Source: Linnemannia hyalina
Taxonomy: Eukaryota; Mortierellomycota; Mortierellomycetes; Mortierellales; Mortierellaceae
Length of the DNA stretch: 64,000 nt
Direction: 5' to 3'
Assembly: GCA_019671135.1 (NCBI GenBank)
Contig: JAHRHY010000025.1
Coordinates: 1 to 64,000, forward strand
A program made the position numbers and the translations under genes. Below the pieces are notes generated by a model. The model worked only from the letters and a program-made list of their open reading frames with translations, was not told the origin of the DNA and made no database searches. Shown one piece after another: positions 18,235 through 27,614 of this stretch. Each line of letters opens with the position of its first letter. Within the stretch, counting starts at the first letter, position 1.

Positions 18235-18553
18235 AAATGGTGGGCATAGCTTAACAAAAGACGAGAAAAATGGTGTACTCCCTCGCCCAAAAAAAAGCGA
18301 TCTCCCCCAATTCTATTCCTCGATTACCGATATGTAAAATATGTTTATGTTGATACTCTTTCCTTACGTTTTGCTCTTGTAATACTGCTAGATAACTATG
18401 TCCATTTGGATTCTTTTGCTTTTGTATATGTATTCTTTATAGATATATCTGTTGTCTTTTTAAAAACTCCTTCCATAATCGTCTGTACAAATTCTTGCAA
18501 CGTCCATTGGTATTCCATAACATATTTAACTATTTCGACCCAAGACATTTCCC
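18235..18553 (-). repeat. Right 319 bp terminal inverted repeat of the C-type element
   Basis: It is the inverse of 13728-14046 and differs at one base (cgttgc versus agttgc) in the part I compared closely. Crypton coding sequence begins directly after it. Confidence 0.9.
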
Positions 18554-19669
18554 TCTGTAATAAGCAGAAGGAGCTAGCAAGCTCCCAGCTTGTGGCCGAA
18601 GCTCGCAAGTCCTTGCAAGCCCAGTCGACGCGGGACCAGTATGATCGGTACCAGGAGAAGTTCATGGTATGGCAAATTGTAAAATGTACCCCCATTTTTG
18701 CACAAGCATAGATAAACTATGGCCCCCGACTCGACGCACTAACTAACTCAATCACTCCATCCATTGGTATAGGAATGGTGCGACGTTTCTGGATATAAGG
18801 ATGATTACAACGTCACGAAAGGCAAAGTAACCCGTTACTTTGCTTGCCTGACCTGCGAGACGGAAGATCCTCAAAACGGTATGAATATGAAGAATGGAAC
18901 TAATGTGAGCGGTCATACGATACGACGACGACGACGAAACGCTATGGTGGTGTTTGAAATTATAAGAACTAACGAAAATATAAATGCTATAGGTATTATA
19001 CGGATCAAACCATTGCCAAGAGACAGGAAGGGCAACAACAGCAAGGACAAGTCCGGCGAACGGCGGGCAAATATGGATGACCCGTGTTCTGATGATGATG
19101 TCGATGGAGGCGATGTGGAGGACAAAAGCGATGACGACTGCGAGGGGGACGCCAGTCGAGACGTTGACATCCACAACAGCAACAACGATAACAGTGAAGA
19201 GCGGTGGTACTCGACGGCAACCATTCTCTTGCACCTCGCTGCCATTGGCGACCTCTATAAGCATCAGTGTGAAGACAGGAACAATTTAGCGATGGATTAT
19301 GGCACAGTTCCGGCCCCGAAGACGTACCTTCAACCTCTGATCGACGTTTACCGCGTGAGGATGTCCGCCAGGAAGAGGTCGACAGATACCGACTTTGGCT
19401 CTATCGACTTCACCCAGAACCCAACTTCGATTGTTCGGCAGCTAATGAAGCGATTCTGGATGCGCAATGTGGAGGGCGCAGCCAGCTTGAGAAAGCGCCG
19501 CTTGAAAGGGTTACGCGACCGTGCGGATGTAAGTCTTTGCTTTTTTATGATGTTCCGCAGCGAGGTCACACGCCAGATTCGACTCCCGGATCTTTTCGCC
19601 CACGACGTCGAGCCCAACCGCAACAAAAATACGAACGATGCCAGCTGCAGAGAAGGCCAATTCGTGCTT
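18554..19669 (+). pseudogene. Crypton-type tyrosine recombinase, 5' part (exons 1-3, N-terminus missing)
   Basis: The coding frame starts abruptly at the C-element border (LCNKQKELASSQL). Inferred exons are 18554-18666, 18773-18878 and 18993-19669, with GT-AG introns between them that keep the frame. The protein has WCDVSGY and, after an acidic Asp-rich insert, MFRSEVTRQIRLPDLF. This resembles the Ndc10-like DNA-binding/recombinase region of fungal Cryptons, where an arginine in 'LRG-x-x-x-R' type sequence is catalytic. The gene is interrupted at 19669 by a lone 495 bp unit with a CTT duplication and resumes in frame at 20168. Confidence 0.7.
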
Positions 19670-20164
19670 GGAGGCCTTTCAGGTCCAAGTTATCATATGG
19701 TGTTTGTTACATCTCTGTAGATCTCGACAATATCCATAGCGACTATGGGATGAGAATGTATATATGATACCAAGCATATAAGACAACCATTGTAACATTT
19801 TTTGTTCAACTATCCTACTAAACACCAACCTATTCTCCAAACAACAAAGTCTTCTTATTTTTCGCACACCACACTCTTGAATATGTCCATCTACTATTAA
19901 CCTGTAACCCTCACTGCAAGATTCGCCAGAGTAGTTCTTGTATGTCATCATCTAAAGCACTTGTACTCTCAACTGTATCTTTGGGGCGAAATACAGGGGA
20001 GAGATTACATTTTAAAAAAACATGTGCTGTCTATTGCTATTTTATTCTGTGTTCTGTTGCCCACTATGAAGAGATATGTCAGTTATGGAAGTAAACACTC
20101 CGTTCCTTGGGCTTTGGATATTTTTTATATGCCTTTTTATATCCTCTGCACATGAAGGGGCCGC
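19670..20164 (-). repeat. Lone 495 bp unit in the Crypton gene (CTT duplication)
   Basis: This is a complete unit in inverse orientation with no A-type genes nearby. It is flanked by CTT at 19667-19669 and 20165-20167. Subtracting the unit and one CTT restores the Crypton frame. Its variants match the A3 unit (12445-12940). Confidence 0.9.
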
Positions 20165-20167
20165 CTT

Positions 20168-20761
20168 GGAGTTGTGCTGATGATGAGGCAAGGCAAGACG
20201 AACAAGGACGGCAAGATTCAGTATGGAGTAGCAGTTCGGAACAAAGAAGTAGATGTGTGTCCAGTTGGCGCGCTAGCCTTTTATTTGCTTGAGCTTTGGT
20301 CGGTAAGTGGCGTGCATGTGGTAAATGTCGGCGGCCGACGCGTCGTGTCACTCATATTTCAACACTCATTTAATAATGCGTTCTTCCCCCCACCTCTTCC
20401 TTTTTTTTGCTGTACTAAGAGCAAAAACAAAAAGGCGCCTGATCTCACCAACCCTAAATGGACCGACTACCATCTGTTAGCTGGAAACAAACCAATGGAT
20501 GTACCGATGACTTACAACTCCCAGTTCCAGGCGCAGGTGGAGGCTTTTCATGAGAGCGGGATATTGGACAAGGGCACAGTGACTCACCTTGGGCGCAAGC
20601 ACGGCTCCAGATTCGCGCATATGTGTGGATCTACGGTAGAGGCTATCGCTAAGCACGGGAACTGGGCATCGAACCGTCTCTCAACTCACTATCTCGAGGG
20701 TGTAGAGCCTTCAGTGGCCCTTCGATTGGCTGGATTTGACCGCGACCGTCTAGAGCGCTTT
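20168..20761 (+). pseudogene. Crypton tyrosine recombinase, middle part (catalytic region)
   Basis: Exons are 20168-20302 and 20420-20761 with a GTAAGT...TAAG intron. GKTNKDGKIQYGVAVR and CPVGALAFYL are hallmark Crypton/Ndc10-like segments. THLGRKHGSRFAH holds the H-x-x-R pair, and HGNWASNRLSTHYLEGV holds the likely nucleophile tyrosine. These are the tyrosine-recombinase residues that cut and join DNA. The frame stops at 20761, where a second lone unit begins. The continuation is now on the minus strand at 24050 because of an inversion. Confidence 0.8.
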
Positions 20762-21256
20762 GGAGGCCTTTCAAGTCCAAATTATCATATGGTGTTTGTT
20801 ACATCTCTGCAGATCTTGACGATATCCACCGCGTCCATTAGAGGAGAGTGTATGTATGATACCAAGCATATAAGACAACCATTGTAACATTTTTTGTTTA
20901 ACTATCCTACTAAACACCAACCTATTCTCCAAACAACAAAGTCTTCTTATTTTTCGCACACCACACTCTTGAATATGTCCATCTACTATTAACCTGTAAC
21001 CCTCACTGCAAGATTCGCCAGAGTAGTTCTTGTATGTCATCATCTAAAGCACTTGTACTCTCAACTGTATCTTTGGGGCGAAATACAGGGGAGAGATTAC
21101 ATTTTAAAAATTCTTGTGCTGTCTATTGCTATTTTATTCTGTGTTCTGTTGCCCACTATGAAGAGATATGTCAGTTATGGAAGTAAACACTCCGTTCCTT
21201 GGGCTTTGGATATTTTTTATATGCCTTTTTATATCCTCTGCACATGAAGGGGCCGC
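20762..21256 (-). repeat. 495 bp unit at the left inversion breakpoint
   Basis: It is a complete unit in inverse orientation. Its left flank TTT (20759-20761) pairs with AAA at 24051-24053, and its right flank ATA (21257-21259) pairs with TAT at 29538-29540. It therefore carries one flank from a Crypton insertion and one from the A2 insertion in Ty3-3. Its variants match both A2 units. Confidence 0.9.
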
Positions 21257-21406
21257 ATAGCCGTACTGTCGGTTGTCGATGTCGATAGCCAATTGTGAAA
21301 ACTCGGAAAAGGTAGGTGGCTCGGGGTAGTTTGCCATGGCTTCTTGAACAGACTCCTTCAGGCCGAGGCGGAACTGTGAAATCATCGCGCTATCATTCCA
21401 TGCTGT
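21257..21406 (-). pseudogene. Ty3-3 gag fragment (inverted)
   Basis: Read on the minus strand, it encodes AWNDSAMISQFRLGL and FSEFSQLAIDIDNR, a typical stretch of Ty3 capsid. It starts directly after the LTR, so the leader and the first part of gag are missing. The frame continues at 29538 on the plus strand (after TAT), which shows that the two parts were once joined. Confidence 0.8.
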
Positions 21407-21603
21407 TGTCAAGAAAGCAGACCAAGCAATAGAATGAAGTAGATAAAGAGAACCTTGATCAAGGGCTAGGAAATGAGTATAAGGAATAGGTTAAGGCGTA
21501 TATTGTATTGGCGATACCAAGTAAAGAGCTATAGATTTGCTATCTAAGCCCCTTTTATATTTGTTAGGGCGAAGTCACAAGAGCAAGCTCTTGTCTCGTG
21601 ACA
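21407..21603 (-). repeat. Ty3-3 5' LTR, 197 bp, inverted
   Basis: It matches the LTR at 34150-34346 (TGTCACGAG...TTCTTGACA) in opposite orientation. It contains an inverted-repeat start (gacaagagcttgctcttgtga) and a TATA-like aatataaaag. The flanking bases on its outer side do not match those beyond the 3' LTR. Confidence 0.9.
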
Positions 21604-22660
21604 GCTGTATCCGCTGCAAGGTTGACGAAACGGTTTGTTTAGGCGATTTTTCAAGTACACGTCACACGGAAATGGTTTTTAAAACATCCAACTCTCTGTC
21701 AACGACCTGTGTACCATTCGAGTTGATGTATACAATCCGAATTTACAAGAGAGATACAATATAAATAGGCACCAAGCAAGATGCATTTTTTTAAAAACTA
21801 GTCTCTCATCTGCATTTTACCACAAAGATGCAACATAGGCAGAACAAGTTTTGGAGTATTGCGGGGTTTCAATAAAAATGAACAAAAAAAGTGACTATTA
21901 ATCTGGCAGTAGCTCTAATCCTTCCTGCCTCTAATCTTACTGGTTGTGTCTCTAATCCTCCTCCGAAAAAAATTCTCTACAAAACTGGTCTAGTTTTTAA
22001 ACTGACTAGAATAGCCCATACCCCTATCCTCGAATAAACTAGCACATATAACTTTGAGGTAAAAAAAAAGGTGCAAACCTATAAGTGTTAAATAAGTCGA
22101 ATACTCTTACTCTCTCTGTTCCAACGGTTAGTAAAGCAAAACGAGCTGTTGGGCAGGTTCTTCATGTTTGTGTTGCTAACGTTTAGTCAACTAATCGGAG
22201 TAATTAGGAAATTAATCTCTGAATAGATAATTAAAAGGACTGCTTAAAGCACGAATAGTAGCCAAAAAAAATCATTTTCTTTGAAACGCGCATTATACAC
22301 AGATTAGCGGCTTATAATGGTTTATAGTTTTTTTTATTCCGAGCACGATAGACAGTTATAAACCAGTCACATATGTGTGAATAGATTGTTTCATGTGCCC
22401 TCTCCTCTCGTGCCTGTGCCTGAACACATTGAGAACTGCGTTGCCCTCCTGCTTACATCACACTCTCTGCTCTCTATTCCTCTCTGCTCTTCCCTCCCTC
22501 TATCCCTAGGTCCTTCTATCATCACTCTCTCTACTCCCCTCTCTACTCCCCTCTCTACTATCCTCTTCTCTCCTCCTTCCCTCAGCTTTGCCCTCACCCT
22601 GCTCCTAACCATATGTAGAGCGAGCTGACATGTAACACTGTGATAGACCAAGGATGGTGT
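21604..22660. other. Non-coding stretch between Ty3-3 LTR and the Crypton 3' end
   Basis: No gene is supported. It holds AT-rich sequence, a segment at about 21785-21860 that looks like a diverged relative of the 495 bp unit (see findings), and a CT-rich low-complexity tract at about 22440-22600 with repeated ctctctactcccct. In the order before the inversion this would be the 3' flank of the Crypton gene. Confidence 0.5.
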
Positions 22661-24050
22661 TTATTCTCTTCTCTTTGGGTACTTTCTCGAGGGAGCTTTG
22701 GGAAGAGCCTTGTAGTATTTATCAATTGAACCAACAGTATCGATTTGCCCTCTTACGAAGGCAAGTGCATTGTTTACGGCGGACTTGTCAACCTGCAAGC
22801 CAGCTGGGATAGAGCGCAGAACCGAATGTACAATGTCCTTCTTCCACTTGTAGAGCTGTGCATCTTTGCCTCGCCACGCTGAACCGAACCACCTATTAAG
22901 CTCTGCGATGGAGGGGGACCCATCGACGCCGTGGTAAAACCACTCTTGCCACAGTTGGTCGAGCGTATTCGGTCGTGGGATCAGCTTGCACTCGGGCATT
23001 AGGGGCATATGGTGTTGGGTCTCTCCTCTCGCCCTCTTCTCGTCGGCGACTAAGGCGGCTACTTGTCGCATTCTGTCCTCGACATTGTCGCTGGGGTTGA
23101 AAGCGGCCAGAGCTGCGCGGCGGTGCGCATCCCTTGAAAGAACTGCAGTGGAAGAAGTCAGAGGTCTTGATTCTTGCTGGCCAGCGTCCGGCTCTGGAAG
23201 CTGAAGAAGAGCGATGGCGGTAGCCATAGTGGTACTCTGGCTTGCTACACTGCCGTTGACGTCGTCACTGACCTTCACCTCATCGTCCTCGCTAATCGCC
23301 ACCACGGCTTCCACCGTTGACTTGAGAGCTTGCATCAACTGAGATCGAACGGCATCCTTGTTCAAACATTGTCGCTTGTTGCCTGCCAGTTTGTCATTGT
23401 TGCCAATGCACCGCTTCAAGTCCTTCAGCTCGGATGCTGTCCTATCATTCTGAGCTTGTAAAGTAGCTGCTAGAACATTCATACCGGCGTGCAAACTCTG
23501 AAGTCCGGCTTGCTGGCTTTGCTGCAGGCTCCGGATTGCAGCATCTTGGACACCGAGCCTCGCGCCGACCCTGTCAAACTCCAGTTGGATGATGGGTGTG
23601 GCAGATGCGAGGGAATCCGTGAGAGGAGAGGGATTTCTCATGCTCTCGAGTAGGGTTTGCTGGAAATCTTGAAACGCAGGTGTTTTGAAGACAGGGTGAT
23701 CGAAAACAGGGTGCGCGGCGGCAGCACCACCCCCCGGACAGGATGACAGCTGCATCCTGAAGGATAACCTTTCGCAGGTGGGCGAGAAGGCTAAGATGGC
23801 GCTTTCTTGAAATGACCTCATTCGACAGAACGGTCTGCATATCCTTGTCCGTATACACCTGCTTGACTTCCTTGCACTCGCCCCGTCGCAGCTTCTCACG
23901 CAACTCCTCGCGTCCGTGGAAAACGTCGCAGTCACGCATAATGTCGTCATTCGTGAGCCTCCAGAACGTGTCGGAGCAAGCATCCTCGATGAAAGGGAAC
24001 AGCTGCCTTTGGAGCTCAATGCTGGGGATCACAGTGTTCCGAGCCAACCA
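22661..24050 (-). pseudogene. Crypton, C-terminal part with GCR1_C domain (inverted)
   Basis: Reading from 24050 downward, the frame continues that of 20761 (LERF then WLARNTVIPSIELQRQLFPF), as in Ndc10/Crypton proteins. A frame change is needed within a run of G at about 23736, probably a 1-base indel. After it come a Gln-rich helical linker and then the GCR1_C domain (about 22690-22970 in genome order): TLDQLWQEWFYHGVDGSPSIAELN and WRGKDAQLYKWKKDIVH. GCR1_C is a DNA-binding domain common at the end of such recombinases. The first part of the longest frame (before about 23745) is out-of-frame shadow. Confidence 0.8.
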
Positions 24051-24053
24051 AAA

Positions 24054-24548
24054 GCGGCCCCTTCATGTGCAGAGGATATAAAAAGGCATATAAAAAATAT
24101 CCAAAGCCCAAGGAACGGAGTGTTTACTTCCATAACTGACATATCTCTTCATAGTGGGCAACAGAACACAGAATAAAATAGCAATAGACAGCACAAGAAT
24201 TTTTAAAATGTAATCTCTCCCCTGTATTTCGCCCCAAAGATACAGTTGAGAGTACAAGTGCTTTAGATGATGACATACAAGAACTACTCTGGCGAATCTT
24301 GCAGTGAGGGTTACAGGTTAATAGTAGATGGACATATTCAAGAGTGTGGTGTGCGAAAAATAAGAAGACTTTGTTGTTTGGAGAATAGGTTGGTGTTTAG
24401 TAGGATAGTTAAACAAAAAATGTTACAATGGTTGTCTTATATGCTTGGTATCATACATACACTCTCCTCTAATGGACGCGGTGGATATCGTCAAGATCTG
24501 CAGAGATGTAACAAACACCATATGATAATTTGGACTTGAAAGGCCTCC
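24054..24548 (+). repeat. 495 bp terminal unit, left copy of A2 (right inversion breakpoint)
   Basis: It is identical by eye to 29043-29537. Its left flank AAA belongs to the Crypton insertion, not to Ty3-3, showing that crossover took place within this unit and the inverse unit at 20762-21256. Confidence 0.9.
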
Positions 24549-24671
24549 TAGGTGGAAGTGTCGAAGACATGTTACATTTTTAAAAAGTTCATGCTATATA
24601 TACAACCACAAATGCCAACTGTTGACAATTGGATAGTTTTTAAAATATCTACTCTTCATCTGTCTCAACAA

Positions 24672-26894
24672 CTACCAAAACTTTACATCTGGAGAGTACA
24701 ATTTAGGCAATTCCTCGATCGTGAACCCCATGGCAATTAACTTCTGCTTTTGTTTGTTGTTGGTAAATTTGTCTCGACTATAGTTACTGTCACCGTTTGC
24801 AGGTATCTTATACAGCAGTCCAACAATAATGTCCTCTTCGTACCTCTTGAGCAGATGACATCCGTCGAAAAGGTAGTTGGTTGCATATTCATGCTTCTTG
24901 TCAAACGAACATGTTGTCCATTTAATTTCGTCTTTATCTATGACGATTATACCCGAGGAGCTTTTATCTTTAGGGTACCTTTTCCACATAACATCCTCAG
25001 CATCTTTATCATCCTCAGCATCTTTATCATCTTCAGCATCGTTATCACCCTCAGCATCTTTGTCATCCTCAGCATCGTTATCACCCTCAGCATCTTTGTC
25101 ATCTTCAGCATCTTTATCACCCACCGCATCTTTGTCATCCTCAGCATCTTTATCGCCCTCAGCATCTTTATCATCCTCACATGTGCTCTCATCTTTCTGT
25201 GGCAAGCTTTGCTTATGCTCATGCGGTTTAAATCCCATAGCAAACAACTTCTCTTTTTCCTTCTGGCTAAGAGAATGACACTCTACATTCTCTGCAGCAA
25301 TATGGTCATCAGTCATCAAGCCGATTACAGTGTCTTTTTTGCGCATCTTGAGAATGTGCATTCCATTTACAAGTACATTCTCGGAATATTCCAAGTACTT
25401 GTTAAGTTTTTTCCATATCACCTTGGATTTATCTGTTGGTCCTTCTACTGGTACTTCTTCTTCTACTTCGATCTCCTCGTTGAAAAGCGTCTTTCTCTCT
25501 TCATCAGACAATGGTTGAAGTTTCATCTTGCTAAGCATGGAGCGTTCCAAGATATCCAACTCTGGAACATCACCGACACCGCGCAGAGCATCAAGCGTAA
25601 ACAGGCCAACGTATGTATTCTTTCCAGATAGCCTGACAATGTACTTGCCATTCATCGTAAACTTAGTTGCATACTCAAGCATGTCGTTATTAGGATGAAT
25701 CATCCATCCTCTGTCCTTCGCACGTGCTATGTCTTTCTCTGATCTAATGTTATGCACCGTTGTGGCCAGTGCAAATGTATGTTCATCTTTTCCATCCTTA
25801 GAAACGTCTACATTAGAAGATGGCTCTGCATTTTTGGGCATCTTTGAAGGCCTTTTCTTTCGAAGAGTCTTCTTCTTATCATCCTTAGATGACTTTTTAT
25901 GAGATAGTTTTTCATCAGGGTTATCCTTAGAGGTATCATCTCCAGATTCTACATTAGGTCTGTTATTGGACTTGCCATCATCAGAGTCTTTATCATCAGG
26001 GGAATCATCGTCAGAGCCAGCATCATCAGACGTATCACCATCATCAGACGTATCACCATCATCTGTATCATCGTCAGAATTCTCATCAGCAGAAGACTCT
26101 TCTATTTTTTCTACATCTGCAGGAGTTGCCTCTTGGAGTCCCATCTTTTGCAATATACGTACCTCTTTGTCAGATAATTCCGGTACAGGAAGATTTTTCC
26201 CCATGAGCTCAGGTGGACACAATACAACGTAGAGATCCTTTTCCTTCAGCTTAATAATGTACTTGCCATTTACAGTATAGTTTTTTGCATACAGAAAAGC
26301 TGGATTAGTTGCATAACGCATCCATATGCCTGTATTAGCGAGTGGTACATTTTTCTTGGACGTTATGTCAACTACCTTTGGACTCAACGGAGAGGAGACG
26401 GCAATTTTATCTTCTTCATCATCATCGTCGGACGGCTCTTCATCCTCGGAAGTCATATCGTCATCAGATGATACAAACTTAGAAGTATGTGTCTTCTTTA
26501 AAGCCTTGGAAGACTTGGGACGCGTAACGACAGGTGCATTCTTGTTACCACGTTTTATATGACCTCTATCTTGATCTTGATGACGCCCACAGTATGTTTG
26601 ACCAATTTTGGCTACACTACCACAATTAGCGCCCTTAATGGTTGTGCCTTGACACTTGCGCGCAGGATCGTGGACATAACAATGCATGCCTTCATCGTCA
26701 ACTTCCTTCATGCATTTACGCTTGGACTTGACGCACTTTGCTCCACAAAAGTAGTATCTCTCCACTTCCTTATCCCCATCAAGCGCCTTAAAGATCTTAT
26801 TTGCATCTTTCTTGGTAAACTCCACTCCCTTCTTAGAAGAAAATGTCTCGAAGGCCTTGGTGATGAGCTCGATTGTAAGCTGAACGTACTGCAT
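24672..26894 (-). CDS. A2 cargo protein, 740 aa (Cys/His modules, four-repeat domain)
   Basis: It is a close homologue of the A1 748 aa protein with the same order: two Cys/His clusters near the N-terminus, four ~65 aa VNGKYI/VGL repeats, and a KDAE-rich linker before the last repeat. Differences cluster in the linkers: a Lys/Arg/Ser-rich stretch near residue 155 is missing and a SDDGDT segment is duplicated. The repeat domains and zinc modules are almost unchanged. This is what one expects if the folded parts are under selection. Confidence 0.8.
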   Translation of the reverse strand: MQYVQLTIELITKAFETFSSKKGVEFTKKDANKIFKALDGDKEVERYYFCGAKCVKSKRKCMKEVDDEGMHCYVHDPARKCQGTTIKGANCGSVAKIGQTYCGRHQDQDRGHIKRGNKNAPVVTRPKSSKALKKTHTSKFVSSDDDMTSEDEEPSDDDDEEDKIAVSSPLSPKVVDITSKKNVPLANTGIWMRYATNPAFLYAKNYTVNGKYIIKLKEKDLYVVLCPPELMGKNLPVPELSDKEVRILQKMGLQEATPADVEKIEESSADENSDDDTDDGDTSDDGDTSDDAGSDDDSPDDKDSDDGKSNNRPNVESGDDTSKDNPDEKLSHKKSSKDDKKKTLRKKRPSKMPKNAEPSSNVDVSKDGKDEHTFALATTVHNIRSEKDIARAKDRGWMIHPNNDMLEYATKFTMNGKYIVRLSGKNTYVGLFTLDALRGVGDVPELDILERSMLSKMKLQPLSDEERKTLFNEEIEVEEEVPVEGPTDKSKVIWKKLNKYLEYSENVLVNGMHILKMRKKDTVIGLMTDDHIAAENVECHSLSQKEKEKLFAMGFKPHEHKQSLPQKDESTCEDDKDAEGDKDAEDDKDAVGDKDAEDDKDAEGDNDAEDDKDAEGDNDAEDDKDAEDDKDAEDVMWKRYPKDKSSSGIIVIDKDEIKWTTCSFDKKHEYATNYLFDGCHLLKRYEEDIIVGLLYKIPANGDSNYSRDKFTNNKQKQKLIAMGFTIEELPKLYSPDVKFW

Positions 26895-27614
26895 GTTTTT
26901 GGATATGAACGATATAGATTGTACTTGTGGTATGGTGGGTGTGAATGACTTTTCAGTTTATGTGTGGTAGATTGCAGCTGCTTAGTACACTGATATAAAG
27001 AATTGCAATAAAAGATGGTTGTATAGGTATGGATGGTTGTATAGATATGGATAATGGTTGGTTGGTTACTAGATAAGATAAAGATTAAGCAAGAGGGAAG
27101 TGGAGTCCTTTATTTATACTAATTCATGGGACACTGCCACATTGGATATTAATAGCGCTTGCTTATTAACACTGCTTGGCGCTTAGTAACAAAAGAGTTT
27201 TAAAAAGGCATCTAAGTGGTTAATAACGTAGTGTTCCTCGTATGACGTAGATCTTGCTTATTAAGACTGCTTGGCGTTAAAGACGGGGTTTAAAAATGGT
27301 TAAGAATGTAGTATTCTTTTATGACATAGGTTTGTACATGTGTTTATGTATTCTTTTATGACGTAGGTTTGTACATGTGTTTATCCTCTTTGTTAAATAA
27401 AAAGGAATGTTGTAGAATAGCATAGAATAGCATCCGATCTACTACAATAATACCATGACTTTTAATAATAGATACCGGTGCATATTAGCGTCTAGGCAGT
27501 TAATACCGTATCTCAACGCTGACTAAATAGGCTATGTATGTCTATTCTTTTAAAAACCTGCAATAAGTCTACAAATTACCATTAACATCCATTTGTCGCT
27601 TCGTACTACGTACC

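Larger units (their letters stand above)
13728..18553. mobile_element. C-type Harbinger-like DNA transposon with 319 bp terminal inverted repeats, 4826 bp
   Basis: Both ends start GGGAAATGTCTTGGG, and the inverted repeats run 319 bp (13728-14046 and 18235-18553) with one mismatch found by eye. Inside are four genes: zinc-ribbon/coiled-coil (minus), small basic protein (plus), a 567 aa protein (plus) and a DDE transposase (minus) related to those of A1 and A2. The ends are unrelated to those of the A-type. The flanks (AGT left, TCT right) do not match and belong to different sequences (fragment D and the Crypton), so the element is probably a product of recombination between two copies. Confidence 0.85.

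Noticed and set aside
18881..19264. Minus-strand frames of 170 and 110 codons
   Set aside because: They are antisense to the Asp-rich part of Crypton exon 3.
12445..20164. One large transposon with 495 bp inverted ends (12445-12940 and 19670-20164)
   Set aside because: The right unit has its own CTT duplication inside the Crypton and the left one belongs to an A3 tail, so they are separate insertions.
22661..24019. Single 452 aa protein on the minus strand
   Set aside because: Its first ~90 codons are out of frame with the Crypton code read in the overlapping frame (24047-23574); only the part after about 23745 is genuine.
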